Origin: an uncultured Aquimarina sp.
GTDB taxonomy: Bacteria > Bacteroidota > Bacteroidia > Flavobacteriales > Flavobacteriaceae
Direction of reading: 5' to 3'
Assembly (NCBI GenBank): GCA_947499005.1
Contig: CANMML010000006.1
Coordinates: 1-64,000 of the forward strand
DNA: 64,000 bases
The notes under the pieces were generated by a model. That model was given only the letters and a program-made list of their open reading frames with translations. It was not told where the DNA came from and made no database searches. Shown piece after piece: positions 44,544 to 53,187 of this stretch. The translations under genes and the position numbers were made by a program. Positions within the stretch are counted from its first letter, which is position 1, and every line of letters starts with the position of its first letter.

Positions 44544-44660
44544 CTAAATAGCCTTAAGCTTAGCTGCTTTAAGCAGATTATCTAAAGCGTACAGAATACC
44601 GTTTTTATCGTCGCTATCAAGGTTATCGATATCTTGTAAACGTTTTAACATTGCAGGGTC
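44544..44660 (-). pseudogene. C-terminal remnant of an XRE-type helix-turn-helix regulator
   Basis: On the minus strand 38 codons read DPAMLKRLQDIDNLDSDDKN and then ILYALDNLLKAAKLKAI before a stop. This matches the C-terminal helix pair of common Bacteroidetes XRE regulators (LKRLQ-ID-L...DK..I...LDN.LK.AK.K). The N-terminal DNA-binding part is gone; the frame breaks exactly where the first REP-like unit begins (44665). It is a decayed gene interrupted by the repeat array. Confidence 0.6.
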
Positions 44661-44664
44661 TCCA

Positions 44665-45640
44665 GCTCTACGAAGTCAAGTGAATGAAAAATAAAACAAG
44701 AAAGCTGCGCAAATGTCCCCGCTCTACGAAGTCAATTGAATAGAAAATAGAACAAGAAAGCTGCGCAAATGTCTCACGACTTTGCGCTTTTCCGTCAAAA
44801 GATCAATCTTCAATTTTAAGAGCTAAGATTTCAGAAATGCTTTAGTTTTAATATCGTTATAGTCACACAAAGACAGGATTCTTTGCGTAGCATTCATAGT
44901 GTGAACAAGAGTTTTTGTTGTACCCGCTCTACGAAGTCAAGTGAATAAAAAATAAAATAAGAAAGCTGCGCAAATGTCTCACGACTTTGCGCTTTTTCAC
45001 TATTGGGCAATACTACCAGCTCTACGAAGTCAAGTGAATGAAAAATAAAACAAGAAAGCTGCGCAAATGTCTCACGACTTTGCGCTTTTCCGTCAAAAGA
45101 TCAATCTTCAATTTTAAGAGCTAAGATTTCAGAAATGCTTTAGTTTTAATATCGTTATAGTCACACAAAGACAGGATTCTTTGCGTAGCATTCATAGTGT
45201 GAACAAGAGTTTTTGTTGTATCAATATTTTTTCAGCTACATATAAACGGTATATATAAGTCTTTTCCCGCTCTACGAAGTCAATTGAATAAAAATAAAAC
45301 AAGAAAGCTGCGCAAATGTCTCACGACTTTGCGCTTTTTCACTATTGTGCAATATTGTCAACTTTAAGTTCTATCGATTTTACGGTGAAAAATAGTTTTG
45401 TAAAGTGTAGTCACACAAAGACAGGAGTCTTTGCGTAGCACCCGCTCTACGAAGTCAATTGAATAAAAAATAAAACAAGAAAGCTGCGCAAATGTCTCAC
45501 GACTTTGCGCTTTTTCACTATAAAGTAATACTGTCAACTTTAAGTTCTATTTATTTTACAGCGAGTTATAGTTTTTAAGAAAGTGTAGTCACACAAAGAC
45601 AGGAGTCTTTGCGTAGTATTCATAGTGTGAACAAGAGTTT
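44665..45640. repeat. Array of six REP-like repeat units next to the RAYT gene
   Basis: Six units begin GCTCTACGAAGTCAA at 44665, 44721, 44926, 45019, 45269 and 45444. Each continues with AAGAAAGCTGCGCAAATGTC, and five of them go on through TCACGACTTTGCGCTTTT, an imperfect hairpin; the first unit breaks off there. Full units also carry CAAAGACAGGA(G/T)TCTTTG, a 7-bp stem with AGGA/AGGATT-type loop, at 44868, 45166, 45416 and 45594. Two spacer types alternate (CTAAGATTTCAGAAATGC and CAACTTTAAGTTCTAT). Unit spacing is uneven (56-250 bases). Solitary copies lie at 31773, 46318, 47063 and 47262. The gap 44661-45709 has no gene. Confidence 0.8.
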
Positions 45641-45709
45641 TTGTTGTAGCAATATTTTTTAGTTACATGTAAACGGTATATATAAGTCTTTTTTTGTTAA
45701 GTTTAATAA

Positions 45710-46312
45710 ATGAAAGAAGGCTACGTCATTCGAGATCAAACAAAGATTCATTTTTTAACATTTACGGTAGTAGATTGGGTAGATGTTTTTACCAGAAAAT
45801 CATATAAAGATGTAGTGATTTCCTGTTTTGAGTTTTGTATAGCAAATAAGGGCATGGTCTTATTTAGCTACGTTATTATGAGTAATCATATACATTGTAT
45901 TATACAATCAAGTAAAGGAAGCTTATCAGATCTAATACGTGATTTCAAAAAATTTACAGCTGTTTCGATTTTAAAGAAAATACAAACAGAGCCAGAGAGT
46001 AGAAGAGAATGGATGCTTAATCTTTTTAAACAGGCAAAAAATACCCATAATCGAAATAAAAACTTTCAGTTTTGGAAATATGGTAATCATGCTGTTGAGA
46101 TATATTCAGAAAAATTTATGTGGACAAAATTGGACTATATTCATTTAAATCCAGTTAAGGCAGGTATAGTAAGCAATACATCAGATTATCTTTATTCAAG
46201 TGCTTCAAACTATGTATTAGGTAAAGGCCTATTAGATGTAGAAGTAATAGATAATCCTATTAGAAACATTTCTAATAAAAATACATTTGATAAATATCTA
46301 GGGAATGCATAA
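45710..46312 (+). CDS. REP-associated tyrosine transposase-like protein (RAYT)
   Basis: 200 residues of the Y1 transposase (HUH) superfamily. The metal-binding HUH motif is H60-I-H62 in VIMSNHIHCII. The RAYT-type block YIHLNPVKAGIV and YLYSSASNY lie near residues 145-175, with NHAVEIYSEKF before them. The catalytic Tyr cannot be fixed by eye in this bacteroidetal subgroup. RAYTs cut and join single-stranded REP hairpins and are thought to spread them. The gene directly follows the repeat array; a palindrome copy (CAAAGAGTCTTTG) also lies six bases after its stop, so it is flanked by its probable substrates. Confidence 0.8.
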   Translation: MKEGYVIRDQTKIHFLTFTVVDWVDVFTRKSYKDVVISCFEFCIANKGMVLFSYVIMSNHIHCIIQSSKGSLSDLIRDFKKFTAVSILKKIQTEPESRREWMLNLFKQAKNTHNRNKNFQFWKYGNHAVEIYSEKFMWTKLDYIHLNPVKAGIVSNTSDYLYSSASNYVLGKGLLDVEVIDNPIRNISNKNTFDKYLGNA

Positions 46313-46445
46313 TTACTCAAAGAGTCTTTGCGTAGCTCCCCTGGTGCTCAAAACAAATAAAAAGTAATGTTGCTGGTGCTTCGTCTGTGACGAGTACCCT
46401 ACCCAGTTAATAAAACAAAGAGCTACTTGAGAAATTGAATATCTT

Positions 46446-46741
46446 TTATTTTGGATATTTTTTAGGATGTTGTTTGGTTTGGAAAATAGAAAGTATGTCG
46501 ACTCTTAGATTAGATTCATCAACAGTAAAAAAGATGATATATGGGAATCTCTTAATAGGTAAAGCTCTAATATTTTATATCGAACTCGATAGAAAGGATT
46601 AATCTCTAAAGATTGGTAACAATCCTCAATGGCTTTATCAAAGCTTACTAGAACTTCAGTGTAGTCTAAACTAAAATAGTAATCATAAGCATTTTCTAAA
46701 TCGATATCAACTTGTGGCGACTTAAAAAGTTTATAAGCCAT
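46446..46741 (-). pseudogene. RelE/ParE-family toxin gene with a one-base frameshift
   Basis: The minus-strand frame starts MAYKLFKSPQVDIDLENAYD, a ParE-type start, and now stops at 46505. The usual C-terminus is intact in another frame: RALPIKRFPYIIFFTVDESN, then LRVDILSIFQTKQHPKKYPK, ending at TAA (46446-46448). The break lies at the T4 run 46573-46576 (A4 on the coding strand). One more A would give YKNIRALPIKRFPY and restore a protein of about 98 residues. It is either a natural knock-out, with the antitoxin still intact, or a homopolymer sequencing error. It overlaps the antitoxin gene by 11 bases. Confidence 0.85.
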
Positions 46742-46943
46742 ATTTATTCCTAATATTATTTAAAGATTCTCTAGCAGGAGTATAAGTGCTTTTGTCTTCA
46801 TTTAAGCGTTCATTAATAACGTTTTCCATTTCTTGAGTAATGATAAAATCTTCCTTTTCCGCTACTTCAATTCCAAGTTTACTAACCAATTCCATAAAGA
46901 AAGAATAGTTACTATCAGGTATGTTAAGTGTTACTTTCTTCAT
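46731..46943 (-). CDS. Antitoxin of the ParE-type pair
   Basis: 70 residues from the ATG at 46943; a TTG 45 bases further upstream is less likely. The start MKKVTLNIPDSNYSFFMELV is a typical Bacteroidetes antitoxin N-terminus, followed by an acidic helical middle and the toxin-binding tail TPARESLNNIRNKYGL. TATTTTTG on the coding strand (46990-46997) may be its -7 box. It should neutralise the adjacent toxin and repress the operon. It is intact while the toxin is frameshifted. Confidence 0.75.
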   Translation of the reverse strand: MKKVTLNIPDSNYSFFMELVSKLGIEVAEKEDFIITQEMENVINERLNEDKSTYTPARESLNNIRNKYGL

Positions 46944-47062
46944 GTAATTGTGATTTAGGATATAGTTGCCTTTAATATCTGAATACAAACAAAAATACGA
47001 AAAATACTTACTGATGTTTCATGACACTATTTGAAGAGACATTAGCTAGGGGTAAACTATAT

Positions 47063-47279
47063 AAAGACAGGAGTCTCTGCGTAGCTCATCGGCAAGAATC
47101 TCTGTATAGTTCAGGATAGATGTTGTTTAGTTTTAGGGGGGTTAATAATAGTTAAAACTATGTGCTTTAATGCATCTCACTTTTAGTTTCTGAAATTTTA
47201 TCTACGGCTATATGCATTAAGCTTTAAGCAGTAGGCTTTATGTATTTTATGTAGCGTTACTCAAAGACAGGAGTCTTTG
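47063..47279. repeat. Mixed repeats in the gap behind the T9SS repeat protein
   Basis: The 46989-47508 gap holds two solitary REP-like palindromes: AAAGACAGGAGTCTCTG at 47063-47079, and CAAAGACAGGAGTCTTTG at 47262-47279. Between them lies an AGCTTA-class heptad array, 47202-47243 (ctacggc, tatatgc, attaagc, tttaagc, agtaggc). The flank (AATAGTTAAAACTATGTGCT) repeats the 2172 region. Confidence 0.65.
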
Positions 47280-47445
47280 CATAGTAGATAAGTTACAGCA
47301 TCTTTTGTGAAATGATGTTATGTCATGTTGTGATTAAAATGATTGATTTGAAATTGATTGTGTTTTTTCTAACTATCGTCAGTACATCAAAATACATAAA
47401 GATTACGGTTAGTCTTTGGAAAATACTAAAGAGTTAACAAATCAA

Positions 47446-47468
47446 AAAGCGCCCATTAAGGGCGCTTT
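47446..47468 (-). terminator. Strong terminator of the T9SS repeat-protein gene
   Basis: AAAGCGCCC (47446-47454) pairs perfectly with GGGCGCTTT (47460-47468). On the minus strand the stem is followed by a T-run. It lies 40 bases after the stop of the 1035-residue protein gene. Confidence 0.9.
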
Positions 47469-47508
47469 AGTAATCAATAAATTGGGTAATCTATTGAAAA
47501 AAACAGGA

Positions 47509-50500
47509 TTATTGTTTTACAATTTTTCTAGTTGTCGAATCACCAGAAGTAGTTGAATATTCAAGGATATAAACACCAGTAGAAAGAGCATTTACGTCTA
47601 TAGTACTATTTTCTTCCTCTAAGCTTTGAGATAATACTATTTTTCCAGATAAATCATACAAACTAACGCGATCTCCATTAGTATAATTAGTGTTTGAAAT
47701 ATTTAGAGTTTCCAGTACAGGATTAGGGAACAACGTTACAGTAACTGAATTCGAAATAAAGTCTTCTGTACTTAATGTAGAGTTTAAAGTATAATCTGCA
47801 GCAGCATCTCCTTCACCATCATATACGATAAAATCATTTTCAGGAATAGAAGAAATAAAGTCTCCTGCAGTCCAAGTTCCTGCGCTAACCGCTACAGACG
47901 AACGTTGGTGTCCAGTAGATCCCCATTCGATATAATCAACAATAGCATCTGTGCTTCCAAATGAATTGGTACTGTATAAACCAAGTTCACTATCATCTTT
48001 ATTGATAGCCGTAAAGTTTAAAATATCTACAGTTTCACCAGGAGCTAAGTCTAGATCTCCATCAATTGATAAATTACTTAATTGAGTGTAAGTAGGGAAA
48101 TTACATAACCAATAACCGCTGATGTCTAAACTAGCAGTACCGATGTTTTTTAACTGTACTATATTGTCACCATCTGTTTCATTGATTACAATTTTAGCCT
48201 CTAAAGTCTCTAAACGATTTACAGTAATGAAGTTATCAGAAATGTCCGAGCAGTTTACAGCTTCAAGGTCAGCTAAGGGTCCATCAATAAATCCAGCACC
48301 ATTATCAGGAGTTCCTCTATACGACCAACCCCAAATTCTACAAATTCCAGGTCCAGCCCCGTCTAGGCTAATTGAATTTGTATTAACGATGTTAAGAATG
48401 GTATCCGTTTCATCGGTAATCACATAACGATAAGAAAGGTTCGACTCTTCTCCAGTTCTATTAATAACGATTGGGTCAGGTTGTCCATCTACTAATATAG
48501 TTGCTGTATTTCCATCGATAGTTGTAGTGCCGTTAGGGTTTCCAGTTGCAGTAGCATCAATACTTACTGTCCCTGCTTCTGGAGCAACGCGGATCACAGT
48601 CACCCAGTTTTCAGAGATATCCGAGCAGTTTACAGCTTCAAGATCAGCAAGAGGCTCTCCTACGAAGTCTAAACCATTATTAGGAGTTCCTCTGTAAGAC
48701 CACCCCCAAATTCTACAAGTACCTTCCCCAGCACCAGTAAGGTCTATGGAATTTGTATTAACGATATTAAGAATAGTGTTTTGATCATCAGTAATTACGT
48801 ATCTGTATGAAAGATTAGTTTCATGTCCAGTCTTAGTAACAGCTACAGGCGCAGCATCACTATCAATACAAATGATAGCAGTATTTCCATCTACCGCAGT
48901 AGAAGGGTTTGCTTGTGTTGTTGTATCAGCATCAAGACTTACGGTTCCAGCTTCTGGAGCAACACGGATCACAGTCACCCAGTTTTCAGAGATATCCGAA
49001 CAGTTTACAGCGTCAAGATCGGTAAGAGGTTCTCCTACGAAGTCTAAACCATTATTAGGAGTTCCTCTGTAAGACCACCCCCAAATTCGACAAGTACCTT
49101 CCCCAGCACCAGTAAGGTCTATGGAATTTGTATTAACGATATTAAGAATAGTGTTTTGATCATCAGTAATTACGTATCTGTATGAAAGATTAGTTTCATG
49201 TCCAGTTTTAGTAACAGCTACAGGCGCAGCATCACTATCAATACAAATGATAGCAGTATTTCCATCTACCGCAGTAGAAGGGTTTGCTTGTGTTGTTGCA
49301 TCAGCATCAAGACTTACGGTTCCAGCTTCTGGAGCAACACGGATCACAGTCACCCAGTTTTCAGAGATGTCTGAGCAGTTTACAGCTTCAAGATCAGCAA
49401 GAGGCTCTCCTACGAAGTCTAAACCATTATTAGGCGTTCCTCTGTAAGACCACCCCCAAATTCGACAAGTACCTTCCCCAGCACCAGTAAGGTCTATGGA
49501 ATTCGTATTAACGATATTAAGAATAGTGTTTTGATCATCAGTAATTACGTATCTGTATGAAAGATTAGTTTCATGTCCAGTTTTAGTAACAGCTACAGGT
49601 GCAGCATCACTATCAATACAAATGATAGCAGTATTTCCGTCTACCGCAGTAGAAGGGTTTGCTTGTGTTGTTGCATCAGCATCAAGACTTACGGTTCCAG
49701 CTTCTGGAGCAACACGGATCACAGTCACCCAGTTTTCAGAGATGTCTGAGCAGTTTACAGCTTCAAGATCAGCAAGAGGCTCTCCTACGAAGTCTAAACC
49801 ATTATTAGGCGTTCCTCTGTAAGACCACCCCCAAATTCGACAAGTACCTTCCCCAGCACCAGTAAGGTCTATGGAATTTGTATTAACGATATTAAGAATA
49901 GTGTTTTGATCATCGGTAATTACATATCTGTAAGAAAGACTAGTATTTTGACCTGTTTTGGTAACTGACACAGGTGCAGCATCACTATCAATACAAATGA
50001 TTGCAGAATTTCCGTCAACAGCAGTAGTCCCGTTCGCATTTGTAGTTGCCATTTCGTCTAGGCTTACAACGCCCGCTTCAGGGTTACAATTATCTTGTCC
50101 AATGGTTGGATTAAGGGCAGAATAGTTGCTTGCTAAATCATCGCTTCCAAAATATTGTAAAGATTGACTACTAGAAAAGGTTGAGGCTAACTCACCTGAA
50201 GTCCATATGCCCGCATCAACGGCCACACTTTCTCTATTAGAGGCACTTGGAGTCCCCCAAATTACATAATCTAGAATAGCAGTAGAACTTCCAAAGCTTG
50301 AAGAGTTAAATAACCCCATTTCACCTCCTGCTCCATCAACCACATTGAATCCTGTAACTGTAACGATTTCACCAGGAGATAAATCTAAGTCTCCGTCAAT
50401 AGTCAATGACGAGTTGTTTAGTTGGATGTAAGATGGGCGGTCACATAACCAATAACCAGAAATGTCTTGAGGTGTGCTACCTATATTTTTTAATTCAATA

Positions 50501-50616
50501 ATATTAGGTGCTTGAAGTTCGTTAATCACGACTTGTGATTGAGCTTCGCCGATTATCCCAAGGAAAATCGATGAAAAAGCAATTGCTACTTTAGAAAAAT
50601 GGGTAATGAGTTTCAT
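47509..50616 (-). CDS. T9SS-exported cell-surface protein with lamin-tail domains and tandem repeats
   Basis: 1035 residues. Signal peptide (ending GEAQSQ), a lamin-tail-like domain (about 28-160: VVINELQAPNIIELKNIG, DISGYWLCD), five tandem repeats of 125 residues (about 180-804), a second lamin-tail-like domain (about 812-930: IVINETDGDNIVQLKNIG) and a type A type IX sorting domain (about 957-1035: LFPNPVLETLNISN ... LSTGVYILEY ... TRKIVKQ). Each repeat holds CIDSDAAPVAVTKTG, LSYRYVITD and CRIWGWSYRGTP. It is secreted through the outer membrane and probably anchored at the surface; adhesion is a reasonable guess. It is a single gene with a strong terminator. Confidence 0.85.
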   Translation of the reverse strand: MKLITHFSKVAIAFSSIFLGIIGEAQSQVVINELQAPNIIELKNIGSTPQDISGYWLCDRPSYIQLNNSSLTIDGDLDLSPGEIVTVTGFNVVDGAGGEMGLFNSSSFGSSTAILDYVIWGTPSASNRESVAVDAGIWTSGELASTFSSSQSLQYFGSDDLASNYSALNPTIGQDNCNPEAGVVSLDEMATTNANGTTAVDGNSAIICIDSDAAPVSVTKTGQNTSLSYRYVITDDQNTILNIVNTNSIDLTGAGEGTCRIWGWSYRGTPNNGLDFVGEPLADLEAVNCSDISENWVTVIRVAPEAGTVSLDADATTQANPSTAVDGNTAIICIDSDAAPVAVTKTGHETNLSYRYVITDDQNTILNIVNTNSIDLTGAGEGTCRIWGWSYRGTPNNGLDFVGEPLADLEAVNCSDISENWVTVIRVAPEAGTVSLDADATTQANPSTAVDGNTAIICIDSDAAPVAVTKTGHETNLSYRYVITDDQNTILNIVNTNSIDLTGAGEGTCRIWGWSYRGTPNNGLDFVGEPLTDLDAVNCSDISENWVTVIRVAPEAGTVSLDADTTTQANPSTAVDGNTAIICIDSDAAPVAVTKTGHETNLSYRYVITDDQNTILNIVNTNSIDLTGAGEGTCRIWGWSYRGTPNNGLDFVGEPLADLEAVNCSDISENWVTVIRVAPEAGTVSIDATATGNPNGTTTIDGNTATILVDGQPDPIVINRTGEESNLSYRYVITDETDTILNIVNTNSISLDGAGPGICRIWGWSYRGTPDNGAGFIDGPLADLEAVNCSDISDNFITVNRLETLEAKIVINETDGDNIVQLKNIGTASLDISGYWLCNFPTYTQLSNLSIDGDLDLAPGETVDILNFTAINKDDSELGLYSTNSFGSTDAIVDYIEWGSTGHQRSSVAVSAGTWTAGDFISSIPENDFIVYDGEGDAAADYTLNSTLSTEDFISNSVTVTLFPNPVLETLNISNTNYTNGDRVSLYDLSGKIVLSQSLEEENSTIDVNALSTGVYILEYSTTSGDSTTRKIVKQ
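48205..50079 (-). repeat. Five 375-bp coding tandem repeats
   Basis: The repeat period is 375 bases. The three central copies (about 48580-49704) are nearly identical in DNA, differing at a handful of sites, while the first and last copies have clearly diverged. This points to recent amplification or gene conversion of the centre, and copy number is likely to vary between strains. Assemblies from short reads may collapse it. Confidence 0.85.
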
Positions 50617-50893
50617 CTTCTGTCTTGTTTAAATTTTTACCAAAACAACAGATAGTATCTAGTATTTAAAATATTAACTCACTGAATGTGAAAAAATAAG
50701 ACTGAGAAAGCAGTATATAGTGTTTATCCTGAAAACTAGTTTTTTTTTGATTTAAAAAATGAATAACAGGCTTTAGAAATGAATAATAGATAATTAAAAA
50801 TGAATATTTGTATTTAAAAGTGATTCATTACTTAAGAATGTAAAGAAGCTTTGTTAAAAAACACTTTATCTTTGACCATAGAATCCTCTTAGA

Positions 50894-52108
50894 ATGTCAG
50901 ATAAGTTATCCAATCACTTACCCAATAGATTAGCCATTAAATTACATCCAAAAGCAGAGAAATTTGTGAAGCAAGGGCATCCTTGGATATTTGAGGATCG
51001 AATTGTTAAAAAAAATATAGATGGAACTTCGGGAGATGTTGCTGTTATCTTTTCGCAAAAGACAAATAAAGTTTTAGGAGTGGGGCTTTGGGATAATGAA
51101 TCTCCTATCCGTATTAAGCTATTAGAAAATAAACCAGCCCAGATCAATAAAGATTTTTTTAGGACAAAGATCAAAAAAGCATTTGCCAAAAGGTTACCAC
51201 TCTTAGCTACAAATACAAATAGTTACAGGCTTATTTTTGGAGAGAATGATGGTTTGCCATCTTTAATAGCCGATGTGTATGACAAGGTATTGGTGGTGAA
51301 ATTATATTCGACGATATGGGTGCCTTACTTTAAAATAATTTTACCCTTATTAATTGAAATTTCTAAAGTAGAAACGGCTGTCTTGAGATTGAGTAGAAAT
51401 GTATCTCGATCTTTAAAGGAAAGTGAATTGAAAGATGGGTTAGTAGTTCATGGAGTATTAGAAGATGAAAATGTTGTTTTTACAGAACATGGAATTCGTT
51501 TTTCTGCAAATGTAATTAAGGGGCACAAAACAGGGTATTTCCTAGATCATAGAGCCAATCGAAAAAGAGTAGGCGAATTATCGAAAGGGAAAAAAGTACT
51601 AGACGTATTTAGTTATGCAGGAGGTTTTTCGGTACATGCCTTGGCAGGAGGAGCCACAGAAGTAATTAGTTTAGATATCAGCGGACAGGCATTAGAGCAA
51701 GCGGTGAGAAATGGAAAGTTGAATGCATATAAAGGAATTCATAAAACCATGACAATTGATGCCTTTGAGGGTTTACAAAATCTAATCACTCGAAAAGAGC
51801 AGTTTGATATTGTCATTATCGACCCGCCTAGTTTTGCTAAGAGTGCAACTGAAATAGAAGGAGCTAAAAATAGTTATAGCCGTTTGGCAAAATTAGGGAT
51901 TCAATTAGTTAGAAAAGGAGGCATATTGGTGTTGGCATCCTGTTCTTCACGAATTTTATCGGATGAGTTTTTTGAAATATCAGAAAAATCTATGAGTAAC
52001 ACTAAATATGCATTCGAGCTCCTTAATAAAACATTTCACGATATAGATCACCCTATAGGTTTTCCAGAAGGGGCTTATTTAAAATGTGGGTATTATAGAA
52101 TTCGTTAA
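50894..52108 (+). CDS. RlmI-like class I rRNA methyltransferase
   Basis: 404 residues, matching the RlmI/RlmK family. An N-terminal PUA domain (about 12-90: KLHPKAEKFVKQGHPWIFED) is followed by the RlmI core strand RLIFGENDGLPSLIADVYD and the SAM site VLDVFSYAGGFSVHALAGGA. The catalytic-loop motif IIDPPSFAKS precedes a C-terminal LVLASCSS strand. The family makes 5-methylcytidine in 23S rRNA. TATCTTTG (50867-50874) 20 bases before the ATG is a plausible -7 box. The stop overlaps the convergent lipoprotein gene by four bases. Confidence 0.9.
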   Translation: MSDKLSNHLPNRLAIKLHPKAEKFVKQGHPWIFEDRIVKKNIDGTSGDVAVIFSQKTNKVLGVGLWDNESPIRIKLLENKPAQINKDFFRTKIKKAFAKRLPLLATNTNSYRLIFGENDGLPSLIADVYDKVLVVKLYSTIWVPYFKIILPLLIEISKVETAVLRLSRNVSRSLKESELKDGLVVHGVLEDENVVFTEHGIRFSANVIKGHKTGYFLDHRANRKRVGELSKGKKVLDVFSYAGGFSVHALAGGATEVISLDISGQALEQAVRNGKLNAYKGIHKTMTIDAFEGLQNLITRKEQFDIVIIDPPSFAKSATEIEGAKNSYSRLAKLGIQLVRKGGILVLASCSSRILSDEFFEISEKSMSNTKYAFELLNKTFHDIDHPIGFPEGAYLKCGYYRIR

Positions 52109-52596
52109 CCACCAATTTCTAAGGCAACAGTTCTATTTCCTTGACCTTTAATTTCTCTTACTCGGAAACCTTTAAGGTTGAATTCACCGTTACCTTCTAT
52201 TTTCTCTCCAGTACCAGCGCTATAAACAGAAGTTTCATTGCCACATCTATATTCTAAAAATACACCATCTTTTACGCTAGGGAAATTACAATCTCCTGGG
52301 ATATGATTAGGCTCAGCAATTTCAAAAGCGACAAATCCAATTCCCGTATTTCGTACATAAACCCCTTGGATTGAGCCATTCGTAAATTCGGGAGCGATAA
52401 AACGATCTCCCTGAACTTCATTTAATTCGGCATTTGTGATAAGGGTTAAGTCTAATGAAAAGGCAGGGTTACTAGCTCTAAGATTTGCATTGTTATTGTT
52501 AGGATTGTCATCATCTTCACAACTAGTTAGTGTTAAGGCAAAAGCTAATGTGAATGCTAATGGAATAAGTTTCGATATTTTTAAAAAAGACTTCAT
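52105..52596 (-). CDS. Small lipoprotein of unknown function
   Basis: 163 residues. LIPLAFTLAFALTLTSC is the SPII signal, followed by EDDDNPNNNN, an acidic/Asn-rich surface-export-type linker. The mature domain is beta-rich with a possible disulfide pair (GDCNFPSV and EYRCGNE). No family was recognised. It is convergent with the RlmI-like gene and divergent from greA. Confidence 0.65.
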   Translation of the reverse strand: MKSFLKISKLIPLAFTLAFALTLTSCEDDDNPNNNNANLRASNPAFSLDLTLITNAELNEVQGDRFIAPEFTNGSIQGVYVRNTGIGFVAFEIAEPNHIPGDCNFPSVKDGVFLEYRCGNETSVYSAGTGEKIEGNGEFNLKGFRVREIKGQGNRTVALEIGG

Positions 52597-52635
52597 GGCG
52601 GCAAAGTACTAAATATTTTGCATCTAGATTTTTTT

Positions 52636-52677
52636 TATATTTGTGTAAAACCAATCCCATCACTAATGGGATTTTTT
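52636..52677 (+). promoter_or_regulatory. greA promoter box and leader terminator (possible attenuator)
   Basis: TATATTTG (52636-52643) is a good -7 box. Transcription should begin near 52650. Three bases later AATCCCAT (52653-52660) pairs with ATGGGATT (52666-52673), followed by TTTT. This is an intrinsic-terminator shape at the very start of the greA transcript, 24 bases before the greA ATG. Confidence 0.55.
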
Positions 52678-52700
52678 GTGTTTATATAAACGACAGTATC

Positions 52701-53177
52701 ATGAGTAAAGTATCATATTATACAGCAGAAGGATTAAAAAAATTAAGAGATGAATTAAGTCACCTAAAAGATGTCGAGCGTCCAAAAGCTTCGCAGGCTA
52801 TTGCAGAAGCTAGAGATAAAGGAGATTTAAGTGAGAATGCAGAGTATGACGCAGCAAAAGAAGCTCAGGGAATGTTAGAAATGCAGATTTCTAAATTAGA
52901 AGAAACCTTGTCAGGGGCTCGCTTAATTGACGAATCTCAATTAGATACTTCAAAAGCATTAATTCATTCTACGGTAACTATTAAAAATCAGATTAATGGA
53001 GCTAAGATGAAGTATAAGTTAGTAGCGCAATCTGAAGCAGATATAAAAACAGGAAAGATCTCTGTAGATTCTCCAATAGGAAAAGGATTATTAGGGAAAT
53101 CAGTAGGAGACGTTGCAGAAATTCAAGTGCCAAGTGGTATTATGAAGTTTGATGTCGTTGAAATCACTCGTGACTAA
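52701..53177 (+). CDS. greA: Transcription elongation factor GreA
   Basis: 158 residues from ATG 52701; the in-frame upstream codons (52641-52700) overlap the hairpin and are not part of the protein. The N-terminal coiled coil (about 1-75) bears the acidic tip motif GDLSENAEYDAAKE near residues 40-53, which reaches the RNA polymerase active site. A C-terminal FKBP-like domain follows (SPIGKGLLGKSVGDVAEI). It rescues backtracked polymerase by stimulating RNA cleavage. The terminator-like hairpin in its leader suggests feedback control. Confidence 0.97.
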   Translation: MSKVSYYTAEGLKKLRDELSHLKDVERPKASQAIAEARDKGDLSENAEYDAAKEAQGMLEMQISKLEETLSGARLIDESQLDTSKALIHSTVTIKNQINGAKMKYKLVAQSEADIKTGKISVDSPIGKGLLGKSVGDVAEIQVPSGIMKFDVVEITRD

Positions 53178-53187
53178 CGTCACTCGA

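Noticed and set aside
44665..45640. Possible CRISPR array (regular repeats with spacers)
   Set aside because: Unit spacing ranges from 56 to 250 bases, the spacers are themselves repeated, and there is no cas gene. The hairpins and adjacent RAYT explain it better.
46489..46504. ParE-type toxin ending normally at 46505
   Set aside because: The expected C-terminus is intact in another frame to 46446, so the early stop is due to a frameshift, not a natural end.
48872..49822. Three 66-residue plus-strand frames at 375-base spacing
   Set aside because: They are antisense shadows of the tandem repeats in the T9SS protein and have no independent support.
52641..52700. N-terminal extension of GreA by 20 codons
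   Set aside because: The extension covers the leader hairpin and GreA homologues start at MSKVSYYT.
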